This document shows, in pieces, positions 1 to 9,699 of a stretch of DNA of 48,734 nt. The position numbers were made by a program, and so were the translations under genes. This DNA is from Sphingobium sp. C100. GTDB taxonomy: Bacteria > Pseudomonadota > Alphaproteobacteria > Sphingomonadales > Sphingomonadaceae. The stretch is from positions 1-48,734 of the forward strand of contig NZ_AYOY01000146.1 of assembly GCF_000508185.1 (NCBI RefSeq), written 5' to 3'. A model generated the notes under the pieces. That model ran no database searches. It had not been told where the DNA came from and saw nothing but the letters and a program-made list of their open reading frames with translations. Within the stretch, counting starts at the first letter, position 1; the number at the start of each line of letters is the position of its first letter.

Positions 1-1406
1 CGCCCCGGCACCGGCGGCCGGCCGGCGGCCAGCCATTCCTCGCGCGCCTGTCCGCCTTTCCACGCCCGTGTCGTAAAGCCCAATATCTCGGTCTTGACCC
101 CGCACCGCTCCAGCGTGCGCGCCATGATGTCGGCGCTGATCGCCGCGATGCTGATCGGCCGCCCGCGCATCGACCCCGAATTGTCGATCAGCAAGGTCAC
201 GACGGTATCGCGAAACTCGGTGTCGCGCTCGATCTTGTAGGACAGCGATCGCGTGGGATCGATCACGATCCGCGCCAGCCGCGCCGCGTCCAGCAGCCCT
301 TCCTCCTGGTCGAAGTCCCAGCTGCGCGACTGCTGCGCCATCAGCCGGCGTTGCAATCGATTGGCGAGCTTGGTGACCGCGCCCTGCAAGCTGACGAGCT
401 GCTGGTCCAGGAAGCCGCGCAGCCGCACCAGCTCATCCTCGTCGCACAATTCATCCGGCGCGACGATCTCGTCATATTTGGTCGTATAGGCCTTATAGTC
501 GAAACCGGGCGGCAGGTCGGACATCGGCCGGTTGGGGCGGACCGGCATCATGCCTTCCTCGCCCATATCCTCCGCGCCCGCGTCGCTGTCGGCGTCGAAC
601 TCGTCGCTATAGTCGGTTTCACCTTCTTCGGTGTCGCCGCCCTGGTCCTCGGCGCGGGCCTCGGCGTTCATGTCGCTGTCGCCGGCCTCGTCCTGCCCGC
701 TTTCGCCCTCTTCCTGCTGTTCTTCCTGATCTTCGCCTTCGTCCTGCGATTCCGGCTCGTCGGTATCGGGCGGCACGTCGGCGTCGATCAGCTGGAGATG
801 CTCCAGCATGGCGGTGGTCAGCTTCTGGAAGGCGCGCTGGTCGTCGATCGCCAGGCTGAGCGTGTCGAGATCGCCGCCGGCCTTGTCCTCGATCCACTGG
901 TCGACCATGGCGACGCCGGGCGCGGCGTCCTTCGGGATCGCCTGTCCGGTCAGCCGTTCGCGCACCTTGAGCGCCAGCGCGGTCGACAGCGGCACTTCGT
1001 CGGCGGATCGCGCCCGGCGGATCGCGTCGGATTTCAGCCGCAGGTCGAGCGCATGGTTGAGGTTGGCGCGCACGCCCTCCATCGCCCGCGATCCGATCGC
1101 TTCGACCCGCGCCTGCTCGACCGCGTCGAACACCGCCCGCGCCACCGCTTCCCCCGGCGCAAAGGACGCATGGACCTTGGCATCATGATGGCGCAGCTTC
1201 AGGGCCGACGCATCGGCAAAGCCGCGGGCCAGCGCCACCTGGTCGGCGGGCAGGGCGCGGCCGGGGGTCGGCACCTTGATCGCCTTGCCCGCGGCATGGG
1301 GCGTATCGGCGGTGAAGCCGACCTCCACTTCCGCGTCGCGAGTGATCGCGCGGGCGGTGCCGGACAATACATCCTTGAAGGCATCAATGGGCGAGCGTTC
1401 GGTCAC
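1..1406 (-). CDS. cobT: Cobaltochelatase subunit CobT, 3' part off window
   Basis: CobT works with CobS and CobN to insert cobalt into hydrogenobyrinate a,c-diamide in aerobic cobalamin synthesis, in the cytoplasm. The reading frame runs 468 codons without a stop to the left edge, so the C-terminus is missing. Visible are an N-terminal helical region, a very acidic low-complexity stretch (about residues 205-270, rich in D/E/Q) typical of CobT, and a C-terminal von Willebrand A domain with the MIDAS motif DNSGSM at about residue 408. I chose GTG at 1406 because it overlaps the stop of the OsmC-like gene (bases 1403-1406 read GTGA), which implies translational coupling. The family assignment is firm; the exact start is likely. 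Confidence 0.93.
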   Translation of the reverse strand, partial: MTERSPIDAFKDVLSGTARAITRDAEVEVGFTADTPHAAGKAIKVPTPGRALPADQVALARGFADASALKLRHHDAKVHASFAPGEAVARAVFDAVEQARVEAIGSRAMEGVRANLNHALDLRLKSDAIRRARSADEVPLSTALALKVRERLTGQAIPKDAAPGVAMVDQWIEDKAGGDLDTLSLAIDDQRAFQKLTTAMLEHLQLIDADVPPDTDEPESQDEGEDQEEQQEEGESGQDEAGDSDMNAEARAEDQGGDTEEGETDYSDEFDADSDAGAEDMGEEGMMPVRPNRPMSDLPPGFDYKAYTTKYDEIVAPDELCDEDELVRLRGFLDQQLVSLQGAVTKLANRLQRRLMAQQSRSWDFDQEEGLLDAARLARIVIDPTRSLSYKIERDTEFRDTVVTLLIDNSGSMRGRPISIAAISADIMARTLERCGVKTEILGFTTRAWKGGQAREEWLAAGRPPVPG

Positions 1407-1825
1407 CGGGCCTCCGGGTCGCCGACCCGCGGCACCGCGATCGTCTCGATCTGCGTCTCCACCTCCGCCATCAGCTTGTGGACGGGGCATTTGGCGGCGA
1501 CGGCGATCAGCTTGTCATGCTGTTCGTCGGTCATCGGCCCGGTCACGGCGATGCGCGTGGTAAGGCGATAGACCCCCTTGCGTTCATCGCTGGCGTCTCG
1601 GACCACGCCGACATGGATGTCCTCCACCGGAATGGCGTTGCGCTGCGCATACCAGAGCATGGTGATCGCCTTGCACGCGCCCAGCGCCGCGTCATACAGG
1701 TCATGCGGGTCCGGCCCTGCGTCATGGCCATCGGGCGCGGACATGTCCGCGATGATTTCATGGCCCCGGATGCTGATCCGGTGCTCCGTGCCGCCCGTTG
1801 GGTCGATCCGTTCGACGACAATCAT
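1403..1825 (-). CDS. OsmC-family peroxidase-like protein
   Basis: A 140-residue OsmC/Ohr-superfamily protein. Members of this family are small cytoplasmic thiol peroxidases that reduce organic hydroperoxides or are linked to stress. Both conserved cysteines are present: C51 in the GACKA helix motif and C113 in KCPVHK. An in-frame extension upstream would overlap cobS by about 90 bases; the ATG at 1825 is preferred because it is preceded by AAGGAGG five bases upstream and leaves a 34-base gap after cobS. The stop overlaps the cobT start by four bases. It therefore sits inside a cobS-cobT transcription unit although the family has no known part in cobalt chelation. Function beyond the family is unknown. 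Confidence 0.88.
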   Translation of the reverse strand: MIVVERIDPTGGTEHRISIRGHEIIADMSAPDGHDAGPDPHDLYDAALGACKAITMLWYAQRNAIPVEDIHVGVVRDASDERKGVYRLTTRIAVTGPMTDEQHDKLIAVAAKCPVHKLMAEVETQIETIAVPRVGDPEAR

Positions 1826-1859
1826 GTTCGCCTCCTTGGCCAGGACGGCCGCGCGATGC

Positions 1860-2867
1860 TTAGTTCGCCCGGCTCGCCACGCTCTCCGGCAGATCCTTGC
1901 CGAACACGCGCTGATAATATTCGGCGACCAGCGCCCGTTCCGCCTCATCGCATTTGTTGAGGAAGCTCAGGCGGAAGGCGAAGCCGACATTCTTGAAGAT
2001 CAGCGCATTCTGCGCCCAGCTGATCACGGTGCGGGGCGACATAACGGTCGAAATGTCGCCGTTGATGAAGCCCTGGCGGGTCAGTTCCGCCACCTTGATC
2101 ATATTCTCGACTTCCTTGCGGCCGCCCTCATGGTCATATTCGCCCGACTTGGCCAGCACCACCTGCGCCTCGGTCGCGGCGGGCAGGTAATTGAGCGCCA
2201 CCACCAGGTTCCACCGGTCCATCTGGCCCTGGTTGATCTGCTGCGTGCCATGGTACAGGCCGGTCGTGTCGCCCAGACCCACCGTGTTGGCGGTGGCGAA
2301 CAGGCGGAACCAGGGGTTCGGCCGGATCACCCGATTCTGGTCGAGCAAGGTCATCTTGCCGTCGGTTTCCAGCACGCGCTGGATCACGAACATCACGTCG
2401 GGGCGGCCGGCGTCATATTCGTCGAACACCAGCGCCACCGGCCGCTGCAATGCCCATGGCAACAGCCCCTCGCGAAATTCCGTCACCTGCTGCCCGTCCT
2501 TAAGGACAATGGCGTCGCGTCCGACCAGGTCGATCCGGCTGATATGCGCGTCCAGGTTGATGCGGATGCACGGCCATTTCAGCCGCGCGGCGACCTGTTC
2601 GATATGGCTCGACTTGCCGGTGCCATGATAGCCCTGCACCATGACGCGGCGATTATAGGCAAAGCCCGCCAGGATCGCGAGCGTGGTGTCGGGATCGAAC
2701 ACATAGGCGGGGTCGAGGTCGGGCACGCGCTCGTCCGCCTCGGAAAAGGCCGGCACCTTCATGTCGACATCGATGCCGAAGACGTCGCGCGCATCCACCT
2801 CGCCGTCGGGCGCTTCCAGCAGCGTGTCGGCGCGGGTGTCGGGCTGGACGTTGGAAATATCAGTCAT
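1860..2867 (-). CDS. cobS: Cobaltochelatase subunit CobS (AAA+ ATPase)
   Basis: CobS is the AAA+ ATPase partner of CobT in the CobN-CobS-CobT cobaltochelatase. The 335-residue protein has the normal CobS length. It shows a Walker A motif GYHGTGKSS at residues 79-87, the Walker B region VALVFDEYD near residue 150, and a typical CobS N-terminus rich in acidic residues. The ATG at 2867 is the first sensible start. It is followed by the OsmC-like gene and cobT, and preceded after an 87-base gap by an Hsp70-like gene on the same strand. This arrangement near a J-domain gene is common in alphaproteobacteria. The call is firm from motifs and context. Confidence 0.95.
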   Translation of the reverse strand: MTDISNVQPDTRADTLLEAPDGEVDARDVFGIDVDMKVPAFSEADERVPDLDPAYVFDPDTTLAILAGFAYNRRVMVQGYHGTGKSSHIEQVAARLKWPCIRINLDAHISRIDLVGRDAIVLKDGQQVTEFREGLLPWALQRPVALVFDEYDAGRPDVMFVIQRVLETDGKMTLLDQNRVIRPNPWFRLFATANTVGLGDTTGLYHGTQQINQGQMDRWNLVVALNYLPAATEAQVVLAKSGEYDHEGGRKEVENMIKVAELTRQGFINGDISTVMSPRTVISWAQNALIFKNVGFAFRLSFLNKCDEAERALVAEYYQRVFGKDLPESVASRAN

Positions 2868-2954
2868 CGGGTCGTCATCTTTCTGCGAGTCCTTCCTGCC
2901 CCTAACCGATAGTTTCGGGCCATGTCGATAGAGTGGGGTATCGATCCGCGCCGA

Positions 2955-4247
2955 TCAAGCTGCCCATTCCGCCAAATTGGCTTCCTCGCCGATCAGCGCA
3001 AGCCCATGGGCGATGGAGGTCAGCTCGCCGCCGGTCGCCAGCCGGTCCGTGCCGAAACGCCGCCGGAAAATATCGCGAATCGCGGGGATCAGCGATGACC
3101 CGCCGGTCAGGAACACCCGGTCGATAGTATCAGGCGCAACCCCCGCCTTGACCAGCGCCTGGTCCACCGTCGCCTCGATCCGGGCGATGTCGGGTGCGAT
3201 CCAGCCTTCGAAATCGGCGCGCGCGACCGCCTGCTCGATCTCGATCCCGCCGCCCGAAAAGCGGAAAATGGCGCTGTCGGCGTCCGACAAGGCGCGCTTG
3301 AGCGCGCCCACCGCGTCATAGAGCGGATAGCCCAGTTCCTTCTCGATCACGGTCATCATCCGACCGATCGCGACAGGATCGGTCGCCGCTTTTTTCAGCC
3401 GCGCCAGTTCGTCCATCGTCCGCCGGTTGCGCATCAGCGCCAGGCGCGACCAGTCGGCGAAGTCGGCGAAATAGCTGCGCGGTATCTCCAATGCCTTGCC
3501 GAAACTCTGATAGCTGCCGCCCTTGCCCAGCATCGGCAGCACCAGATGGTCGAGGATGCGATAGTCGAACCGGTCGCCGGCGATGCCGATGCCGGTGGAA
3601 CCCAGCGCGACGCAGCGCCGCGCCGCGCCCGGCGCCTCGACCCGGACCAGTGAAAAATCGCTGGTGCCGCCGCCGAAATCCGCCACCAGGATCGTCGCCG
3701 CATGATCCAGCCGGCTGGCATAGCTGAACGCGGCGCCCAGCGGCTCATAGACATAATGGATTTCCGCGCCAAAGCCCTGGAACATCGCGTCATAACGCTG
3801 GCGCGCCAGCGCCTCGTCGGGCCGGGCGCCGGCATATTGGACCGGGCGGCCGACGACGATCCGCTCGGGTCGCCGGTCCAGCGATCCACCGGCATGGCTG
3901 ATCATCTTTCCCAGGAACATCTGCCCCAGTTCCTCGAAGCGATAACGTTTCTCGAACACGCTGGCGCTGTCGAAGACCGGGCTGGCGGCCACGGACTTGA
4001 AGGATTGGAGGAAACGGCTGTCCTCGGGAAATTCCAGATATTCGGCGATCGCCCATGGGCCCGCCTCATGCGCCATGCCGCCGCGCGGCGCTTCGTCATG
4101 CCAGAAGCACAGGGCGGACCGGAACACCGCGCCGGTCGCCTGCGCGCCGGCAAATTCGACCAGTCGCGATTCGCCGTCATGGGCCAGCGCGGCGACGCTG
4201 TTGGTCGTGCCGAAATCAAGGCCCAGCGCGCGTGGCGGCTGCTGCAT
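2955..4247 (-). CDS. Hsp70-family (YegD-like) protein without a full substrate-binding domain
   Basis: A 430-residue actin-fold ATPase of the Hsp70 superfamily, most like YegD. The phosphate-1 motif LGLDFGTTNS is at the N-terminus, the phosphate-2 motif ADFGGGTSDF lies in the middle, and the adenosine motif VFLTGGSSLIP is near the C-terminus. The length matches a nucleotide-binding domain alone and there is no DnaK-type beta-sandwich substrate domain, so classical chaperone activity should not be assumed. It lies between a J-domain gene (222 bases upstream) and cobS (87 bases downstream) on the same strand. Cooperation with the neighbouring J-domain protein is an attractive inference but is not shown by sequence. 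Confidence 0.88.
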   Translation of the reverse strand: MQQPPRALGLDFGTTNSVAALAHDGESRLVEFAGAQATGAVFRSALCFWHDEAPRGGMAHEAGPWAIAEYLEFPEDSRFLQSFKSVAASPVFDSASVFEKRYRFEELGQMFLGKMISHAGGSLDRRPERIVVGRPVQYAGARPDEALARQRYDAMFQGFGAEIHYVYEPLGAAFSYASRLDHAATILVADFGGGTSDFSLVRVEAPGAARRCVALGSTGIGIAGDRFDYRILDHLVLPMLGKGGSYQSFGKALEIPRSYFADFADWSRLALMRNRRTMDELARLKKAATDPVAIGRMMTVIEKELGYPLYDAVGALKRALSDADSAIFRFSGGGIEIEQAVARADFEGWIAPDIARIEATVDQALVKAGVAPDTIDRVFLTGGSSLIPAIRDIFRRRFGTDRLATGGELTSIAHGLALIGEEANLAEWAA

Positions 4248-4469
4248 GACGGGTTCTCCGGGGATCGAAAGGGGCGGGCGCTATGACAGTGCGCCAGGCG
4301 CGGTGCAAGGGCGCTCTGTCCTACAGGGCGGACGGCTGCTATCCTGTTGTCGGCGCCTTGGCATCGTTGGCTCGTCCTCGGGAGGGAAGGGGGAAAGTTT
4401 CGACATGCCATGCACGATATGCGTGACCTTTGCGAAGTTCCGCCATGAAAACCTAATTAAATCAAAGGT

Positions 4470-5087
4470 TTATGCAAATGCCTCCGCCTTGCGCAGATGG
4501 CCATAGGCCGCGATTACGGCCTGCAACGCCCCCTCATGGCTGCGATCGCCGCCATTATGGTCGGGATGATAGCGCCGCAGCAAAGCGGTATAGCGCGTGC
4601 GCAGCGCTTTGCGGTCGGCGTCGATCGGCAAGTCCATGATCGCCATCTGCCGGCGATCCTCGTGGGACAGATATTTGCCGTCCTGTCGCATCTGGTTGTC
4701 GGCGCGGGCCTTGGCGACCCGTTCCTTGAACCTGGCGCCGATCGCGTCGAGCGGATCGGCGAAATCGGCCCAGCGTGGCGGCGGGCTGGCGGCGTTGGAG
4801 GAAAAGGCGCGCGTCTCCCGTTCCCAGCCGGCATAGGGGCGCTGGGCGTTGGCGATCTCCTCCGCGCTCATGCCGGTGAAGAAATTATAGCCCTGGTTGA
4901 ACGCCCGCACATGGTCCAGGCACAGCCAGCGCCAGCGCGGTCCTTCCTGGCTGGGCCGGGCGCTTTCCGACGGCGGCGCGCGAAATTCCCCCGGCTCGCC
5001 GCAGCCTTCGACGGCGCAGGGGCGGTCGCTTTCCACGCGGCCATGGAAACGGTTGAAACGGCGGGTCGAAAAGGGGTCGCTGCTCAA
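4470..5087 (-). CDS. J-domain protein with N-terminal Cys/His zinc-like motif
   Basis: A 205-residue protein with its J domain at the C-terminal end (about residues 147-205). The HPD tripeptide needed to stimulate Hsp70 ATPase is at 174-176. The N-terminal half carries C24, C29, C56 and H59 in a spacing that could bind a metal, followed by the aromatic segment FNQGYNFF; this architecture is usual for the alphaproteobacterial DnaJ-like protein found near cobS. It is not the full DnaJ, because the G/F linker and the four CxxCxGxG repeats are absent. It is divergent from bolA, the start codons being 44 bases apart, so the two share a promoter region. Confidence 0.88.
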   Translation of the reverse strand: MSSDPFSTRRFNRFHGRVESDRPCAVEGCGEPGEFRAPPSESARPSQEGPRWRWLCLDHVRAFNQGYNFFTGMSAEEIANAQRPYAGWERETRAFSSNAASPPPRWADFADPLDAIGARFKERVAKARADNQMRQDGKYLSHEDRRQMAIMDLPIDADRKALRTRYTALLRRYHPDHNGGDRSHEGALQAVIAAYGHLRKAEAFA

Positions 5088-5131
5088 GATTGTCCTGATG
5101 AAATGATGGGCAAAGCGACTATATAGGCGCC

Positions 5132-5419
5132 ATGACCACTGACCTCAAAGGCCCCATCGCCACCGAAATCGAGTCGCGGCTGCGCGCCGCCCTGTCTCCG
5201 GCGCACCTCGCCGTCATCGACGACAGTGAAAAGCATCGCGGCCATGCCGGCCATGATGGATCGGGCGAGAGCCATTTCACGGTGGACGTGGTGTCGGACC
5301 GCTTCACCGGCGAAAGCCGCGTCGCCCGCCAGCGGCTGGTCAACGCCGCCCTCGCCGACCTGCTGCGCGACAAGGTCCACGCGCTCGCGATCAAGGCCCG
5401 GGCGCCGGGCGAGGGGTGA
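5132..5419 (+). CDS. BolA family protein
   Basis: A 95-residue BolA-like protein. BolA proteins partner monothiol glutaredoxins in iron-sulfur cluster handling and affect morphology and stress responses. The core FTVDVVSDRFTG at about residues 49-60 and the following basic helix are typical. The usual RHR motif reads RQR here, so the conserved histidine that ligates the shared cluster in many BolA proteins is glutamine. The ATG at 5132 is the only good start. It is divergent from the J-domain gene, a common alphaproteobacterial neighbour. The family call is firm; the ligand change is seen directly in the codons (CAG). Confidence 0.88.
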   Translation: MTTDLKGPIATEIESRLRAALSPAHLAVIDDSEKHRGHAGHDGSGESHFTVDVVSDRFTGESRVARQRLVNAALADLLRDKVHALAIKARAPGEG

Positions 5420-5476
5420 GACTTTAGGCCGCCCCGGCGCGTTGGTCAGGCTTCATCTTGTCATGAGGGAGCGTCC

Positions 5477-6184
5477 ATGGCCTATGAATTCTGGTATTGG
5501 CCCACCATCGCGGGACGAGGCGAGTTTGTCCGGCTGACGCTCGAAGCCTGCGGCATTGCCTATCGCGACTGCGCGCGAGAGGATGGGACGAAGGCCCTTA
5601 TGGCCGACATGGCTCGCCACGATGCCGGCCCTGCCTTTGCGCCGCCCTATCTGTCAGTCGACGGCTCGACCATCGCGCAGACCGGCAATATCCTTCTCTA
5701 TCTGTCGGAACGGCACGAATGCGGCCCGTCCGGCATGAAGATGCGGTACTGGATGGTGCAGGTCCAGCTGACCATCATGGATCTGGTGGCCGAAGCGCAT
5801 GACGTCCATCATCCGATCGGCGGCGACCTCTATTATGAGGACCAGCAGGCGGAGGCGTTGCGCCGGGCGGGCAACTTCCGGCAACAGCGCATCCCCAAAT
5901 ATCTCGGCTGGTTCGAACGGGCGGCGGCATCGAAACCGGGCGACTGGCTGGCCGGCTCGCGCTGGAGCTATGCCGACCTGTCGCTGTTCCAGCTGGTGGC
6001 TGGGCTGCACTATGCCTTCCCGTTGCGCATGGCGACGCTGGCGGCCGATGCGCCAACGGTCATGGCCCTGCACGACAGGGTTGCGGCCCTGCCCGAATTA
6101 CGGGATTATCTGTCCAGCAACCGGCGGTTGCCCTTCAGCCAGGAGGGTATTTTTCGCCACTATCCTGAACTGGACGCCCCGTGA
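5477..6184 (+). CDS. Glutathione S-transferase family protein
   Basis: A 235-residue protein with an N-terminal thioredoxin-like domain (residues 1-80; the start reads YEFWYWPTIAGRGEFVRL, and the early tyrosines are candidates for activating the glutathione thiol) and an all-helical C-terminal domain (about 95-230). The N-terminal segment resembles the sigma/mu-like GST group. The likely role is glutathione conjugation or peroxide reduction in the cytoplasm; the substrate is unknown. A GAGGGAG ribosome-binding sequence precedes the ATG. Its TGA overlaps the GTG start of the pirin gene (GTGA at 6181-6184), so the two are translationally coupled. Confidence 0.85.
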   Translation: MAYEFWYWPTIAGRGEFVRLTLEACGIAYRDCAREDGTKALMADMARHDAGPAFAPPYLSVDGSTIAQTGNILLYLSERHECGPSGMKMRYWMVQVQLTIMDLVAEAHDVHHPIGGDLYYEDQQAEALRRAGNFRQQRIPKYLGWFERAAASKPGDWLAGSRWSYADLSLFQLVAGLHYAFPLRMATLAADAPTVMALHDRVAALPELRDYLSSNRRLPFSQEGIFRHYPELDAP

Positions 6185-7086
6185 CCCCCGACGATCTCAT
6201 ACTTCAGACGATCACGCCCAGCACCCATGATCTGGGCGACTTCAAGGTGCATCGCTCGCTCCCGGTGAAGGGGCGCACGATGGTCGGTCCGTTCATCTTC
6301 TTCGACCAGGCGGGGCCGGCGCGCATTGCGCCGGGTCAGGGCATCGACGTGCGGCCGCATCCCCACATCAACCTCGCCACCGTCACCTATATGTATGAGG
6401 GTGCGTTTCTCCACCGCGATTCGCTCGGCACCGAGCAGCTCATCGAACCGGGGGCGGTCAACCTCATGACGGCGGGCAAGGGCATCGTTCATTCGGAACG
6501 CTCGCCGCAGGAGGACCGGGCCAAGGCGTCCAAGCTCTCGGCCATCCAGACCTGGCTGGCGCTGCCCGACGCGCAGGAGGAAATGGACCCGGCCTTCGAA
6601 CATGTCAGCGAAGGCGGTCTGCCGGTGATCGACGACGGGCTGGTGCGCGCGCGCGTGATCATGGGATCGCTCTGGGGCGAAACCTCGCCGGTCACCACCT
6701 ACGCCCAAACTATCTATGCCGACATCCAGCTCGCGCCGGGCGGCCGCATCGCCATCGATCCCGCGGCGGAGGAGCGTGCGCTCTACCTGTCCGGGGGCGA
6801 TGCCGCGCTAGACGGGGTGCTGCTGGCGCCGCAGACGCTCTACGTGTTGCGGCCCGGCACCCGTGCGACATTGATGAGCGTGGATGGCGGGCGCGTCGTG
6901 CTCTGCGGTGGCGAAGCCTTCACCTCGCCGCGCCATGTCTGGTGGAACTTCGTATCCTCGACCACCGACCGGCTGATGCAGGCGCGCGAGGATTGGGAAG
7001 CGATGCGTTTCCCTCTGATCCCCGGCGACGACCAGGAATTCATCCCGATCCCGCAAGGCCGCCCCAAAACCGTGAGCTACCCCTGA
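6181..7086 (+). CDS. Pirin family protein (bicupin)
   Basis: A 301-residue pirin-like bicupin. Pirins hold one metal ion in the N-terminal cupin and some have quercetin 2,3-dioxygenase activity. The N-terminal metal-site region HPHINLATVTYMYEGAFLHR and the second conserved block MTAGKGIVHSE are present, giving the expected His/His/His/Glu pattern. The C-terminal cupin is complete. GTG at 6181 is chosen because it overlaps the GST stop. It ends nine bases before the convergent zinc-ribbon gene. Substrate and physiological role are unknown. Confidence 0.88.
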   Translation: MTPDDLILQTITPSTHDLGDFKVHRSLPVKGRTMVGPFIFFDQAGPARIAPGQGIDVRPHPHINLATVTYMYEGAFLHRDSLGTEQLIEPGAVNLMTAGKGIVHSERSPQEDRAKASKLSAIQTWLALPDAQEEMDPAFEHVSEGGLPVIDDGLVRARVIMGSLWGETSPVTTYAQTIYADIQLAPGGRIAIDPAAEERALYLSGGDAALDGVLLAPQTLYVLRPGTRATLMSVDGGRVVLCGGEAFTSPRHVWWNFVSSTTDRLMQAREDWEAMRFPLIPGDDQEFIPIPQGRPKTVSYP

Positions 7087-7095
7087 CAGGGCGTC

Positions 7096-7914
7096 TTATT
7101 GAACGAAGGTCAGCGACAGATTTTCGGCATTTTTGGGAATGTCGATCCGGCTTTCGTTGATCGACGCTTCCTCGCCCGGCTTCAGTCGCGCCTTGTCGGC
7201 CTTGGTGGTCCAACTGAACACCAGTCGGTTCTGCCGATCGCGCAATTGCACCAGCACCGGTGGCACCGGCAGAGCCTGGCTGCCGCTGTTCACGATCCGC
7301 GCACCAAAGGCGAAATATTCCTCGCCCGTCGGCAGCTTGCGCCGCTCTGCCGGCTTGGACAGGTAAAAGAGCAGGTCGGGGTCGCCTTCATCGGGAATCA
7401 TCCCCATGGCGACCATCCAGGACGGCGGCCCGAAATAATAAAGCGCGCCGCCGGCCGCGGCCACCGCCAGGAAGAAGCCGGCGGCGGCATAAGTCCATAG
7501 CTTGAGCGGATTGCGGCGCGGTCTGGTGGTCGGGGCTGGAGCAAGCGTGGGCGCATCGACCGCATCGACCGGCGCACCGGCGTAAATGTCATCGAAGCGA
7601 TGACCGGTCGGCGCGGCCCGCTCCTGCGGCTCGGCGGCAACCGCGTCGGGTGCTACCGCTGCCGGCTGCGCTGTCGTTCCAACCGCCTCGGGTTCGTTCA
7701 GCGGTGGCGGCGGCGTGGAAGTGCGTGGTGCCGGTGCCGCGGGTTCCGCCAGAGCTTCTGGGGCTACAGGGGCCATTTCGCGCGTCGGCATCGGCGTGGC
7801 GTCCTGAAACCAGCTATGTTTGCACGCGGCGCAGCGGACCTGGCGCCCGTTGGGACCTACGGCGCTGTCGGGCACGACATAACGGGTCGCGCAATTGGGG
7901 CACACCAGGATCAT
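7096..7914 (-). CDS. Zinc-ribbon (MJ0042-type) single-pass membrane protein
   Basis: A 272-residue protein with three parts. Residues 1-35 form a zinc ribbon with C5-x2-C8 and C28-x2-C31. Residues 40-135 are a Pro/Ala-rich linker. A transmembrane helix at about 140-162 leads into a C-terminal domain (about 165-272) predicted to face the periplasm and resembling the DUF3426-type beta domain. It is divergent from ftsE, an order seen in other sphingomonads. No catalytic residues are visible and no precise function is known; a link to envelope or division functions is inferred only from position. Confidence 0.82.
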   Translation of the reverse strand: MILVCPNCATRYVVPDSAVGPNGRQVRCAACKHSWFQDATPMPTREMAPVAPEALAEPAAPAPRTSTPPPPLNEPEAVGTTAQPAAVAPDAVAAEPQERAAPTGHRFDDIYAGAPVDAVDAPTLAPAPTTRPRRNPLKLWTYAAAGFFLAVAAAGGALYYFGPPSWMVAMGMIPDEGDPDLLFYLSKPAERRKLPTGEEYFAFGARIVNSGSQALPVPPVLVQLRDRQNRLVFSWTTKADKARLKPGEEASINESRIDIPKNAENLSLTFVQ

Positions 7915-8083
7915 TTCGCTTCATAGGCATGGCAGGGACTCGCGCGCAAGCGGCAACAACAGCGACATGATCGACCCTGCGACTCGCGCCGTCGAGCGGG
8001 GCGGGCTTTACGACGGCACGCTGGCTGTGCCATGGCTGCGCCTTCGGAAAAGCAGGGAGCGCGACGGCGCCGCAATCTCACCC

Positions 8084-8794
8084 ATGTCGGCTATCGTCCA
8101 GTTCGAAAATGTCGGCCTGCGTTATGGTCTGGACAGCGAGACGCTCTCGGACGTCAGCTTTTCGCTCGCGGGCGGCGGTTTCTATTTCCTGACCGGGGCG
8201 TCGGGCGCGGGCAAGACGTCGCTGCTCAAGCTCCTCTATCTGGCCCAGCGTCCCAGCCGCGGCGTCATCCGCCTGTTCGGAGAGGATGTGGTTACGCTCC
8301 CCCGGAAGAGATTGCCCGGTTTCCGCCGCCGCATCGGCGTCGTATTCCAGGATTTTCGCCTGGTCCCTCATCTTTCGGCTTATGACAATATCGCCCTGCC
8401 ATTGCGGGTCGCCGGCATGGAGGAAGACGAAGTCGACGCGCCGGTCGCGGAGATGTTGAACTGGGTGGGGTTGGGCGACCGGGGCGATGCGCGGCCGGCG
8501 ACCTTGTCGGGCGGAGAGCAGCAGCGTGTCGCCATCGCCCGCGCGGTGATCGGCCGTCCCGAAATATTGGTGGCCGACGAACCCACCGGCAACGTCGATA
8601 TCGACATGGCTCGGCGCCTGATGACGTTGTTCGAGGCGCTCAACCGGTTGGGAACCACCATTGTCGTCGCCACCCACGACCTGCCGCTGATGGCGCAGGT
8701 GTCGGGCGCGCAGATGATGAAGCTCGACAAGGGGCGACTTGCCGATCCGACCGGGGCGCTGCGCTATCCGCCACGCCCGCCGGAACAGAGTTGA
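8084..8794 (+). CDS. ftsE: Cell division ATP-binding protein FtsE
   Basis: FtsE is the ATPase of the FtsEX complex, which controls peptidoglycan hydrolases at the septum from the cytoplasmic face. The 236-residue product shows Walker [10 protein letters not shown] (38-46), the Q-loop at about 89, signature LSGGEQQRV (141-149) and Walker [11 protein letters not shown] (161-170). The open frame extends upstream to 7895, but that would overlap the divergent zinc-ribbon gene; the ATG at 8084 gives the normal FtsE N-terminus. The stop touches the ftsX start (TGATG). FtsE is recognised because FtsX follows directly. Confidence 0.92.
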   Translation: MSAIVQFENVGLRYGLDSETLSDVSFSLAGGGFYFLTGASGAGKTSLLKLLYLAQRPSRGVIRLFGEDVVTLPRKRLPGFRRRIGVVFQDFRLVPHLSAYDNIALPLRVAGMEEDEVDAPVAEMLNWVGLGDRGDARPATLSGGEQQRVAIARAVIGRPEILVADEPTGNVDIDMARRLMTLFEALNRLGTTIVVATHDLPLMAQVSGAQMMKLDKGRLADPTGALRYPPRPPEQS

Positions 8795-9699
8795 TGGCCA
8801 GCCGCGCCGATCGCAAAGCAGCCGCAGCGGCGCGCCATCGTCTGCTGCCGGGGGGAAGGCTGGCCGGGCCAATGCCGTGGATCATCGCGATCATGATGTT
8901 CCTGACGGTCCTGGCCGCAGCCGCAGGTCTGGGTCTTGGCGCGGCGGTCCAGTCGATGAGCGCCGACCTGGCCGGTCGCGCCAGCGTGCAGGTGGTGGAG
9001 GCCGATGCGCGGGTGCGCGAACAATTGGCCGGGCGCGCGCTCCAGGCGCTCCGCACCGCGCCGGGGGTGCGCGCTGCTGACCCGGTCGATCCGGCCATTC
9101 TCGCCGAACAGCTCCGCCCGTGGCTGGGCGAGGAGGCGATGAGTGGCGATCTGCCGGTGCCTGCGCTCATCGACGTCATGCTGACGCCCGGCGACGCCGC
9201 GGCCAAGGTTGAAAATCTGCGCCGCCTGCTTGCCGGCCTGTCGTCCAAATTACGGATCGAACCCCATGCGGCTTTTCTGATGCCGCTGGCCGGGCTGCTC
9301 TCGGCGCTCGGCTGGTTGGCGGCGGGCGCGGTGCTGTTGATGACGCTGGCGACGGCGGCGGTGGTGGTGCTCGCGGCCCGCGGCGCCCATGACAGTCATC
9401 GTGGCACGATCGAGGTGCTGCACCTGATGGGATCGACCGATGTGCAGATCGCCCGGCTCTTCCAGCGACGTATCGGCCTTGACGTTCTGCTGGGCGGCGC
9501 GCTGGGCTTTGCTTTCGCGATTTTCGTGATCCTGTTGATCGGCGTCCGGCTGAGCGCCACGGGATCGGAGTTGCTGGCGGCGATCAGCTTGCCCTGGGTG
9601 GACTGGTTGATCCTGGCGGCGTTGCCGATCACGGGTGTGCTGCTGGCCACGGTGACCGCGCGCTGGACAGTGCTGCGCGCGCTGGGGCGATCGCTGTGA
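8794..9699 (+). CDS. ftsX: Cell division protein FtsX (permease-like)
   Basis: The 301-residue integral membrane partner of FtsE. Four transmembrane segments are visible: one near residues 28-50, then an extracytoplasmic loop (about 55-165), then three in the C-terminal half (about 170-200, 228-252 and 270-290). The loop is where FtsX normally contacts murein hydrolase activators. ATG at 8794 overlaps the ftsE stop by one base; a TTG three bases earlier is a less likely start. The gene ends in a GTGA overlap with the ydcF-like gene. FtsX proteins diverge in sequence, so the call leans on topology and on the ftsE neighbour. Confidence 0.9.
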   Translation: MASRADRKAAAAARHRLLPGGRLAGPMPWIIAIMMFLTVLAAAAGLGLGAAVQSMSADLAGRASVQVVEADARVREQLAGRALQALRTAPGVRAADPVDPAILAEQLRPWLGEEAMSGDLPVPALIDVMLTPGDAAAKVENLRRLLAGLSSKLRIEPHAAFLMPLAGLLSALGWLAAGAVLLMTLATAAVVVLAARGAHDSHRGTIEVLHLMGSTDVQIARLFQRRIGLDVLLGGALGFAFAIFVILLIGVRLSATGSELLAAISLPWVDWLILAALPITGVLLATVTARWTVLRALGRSL

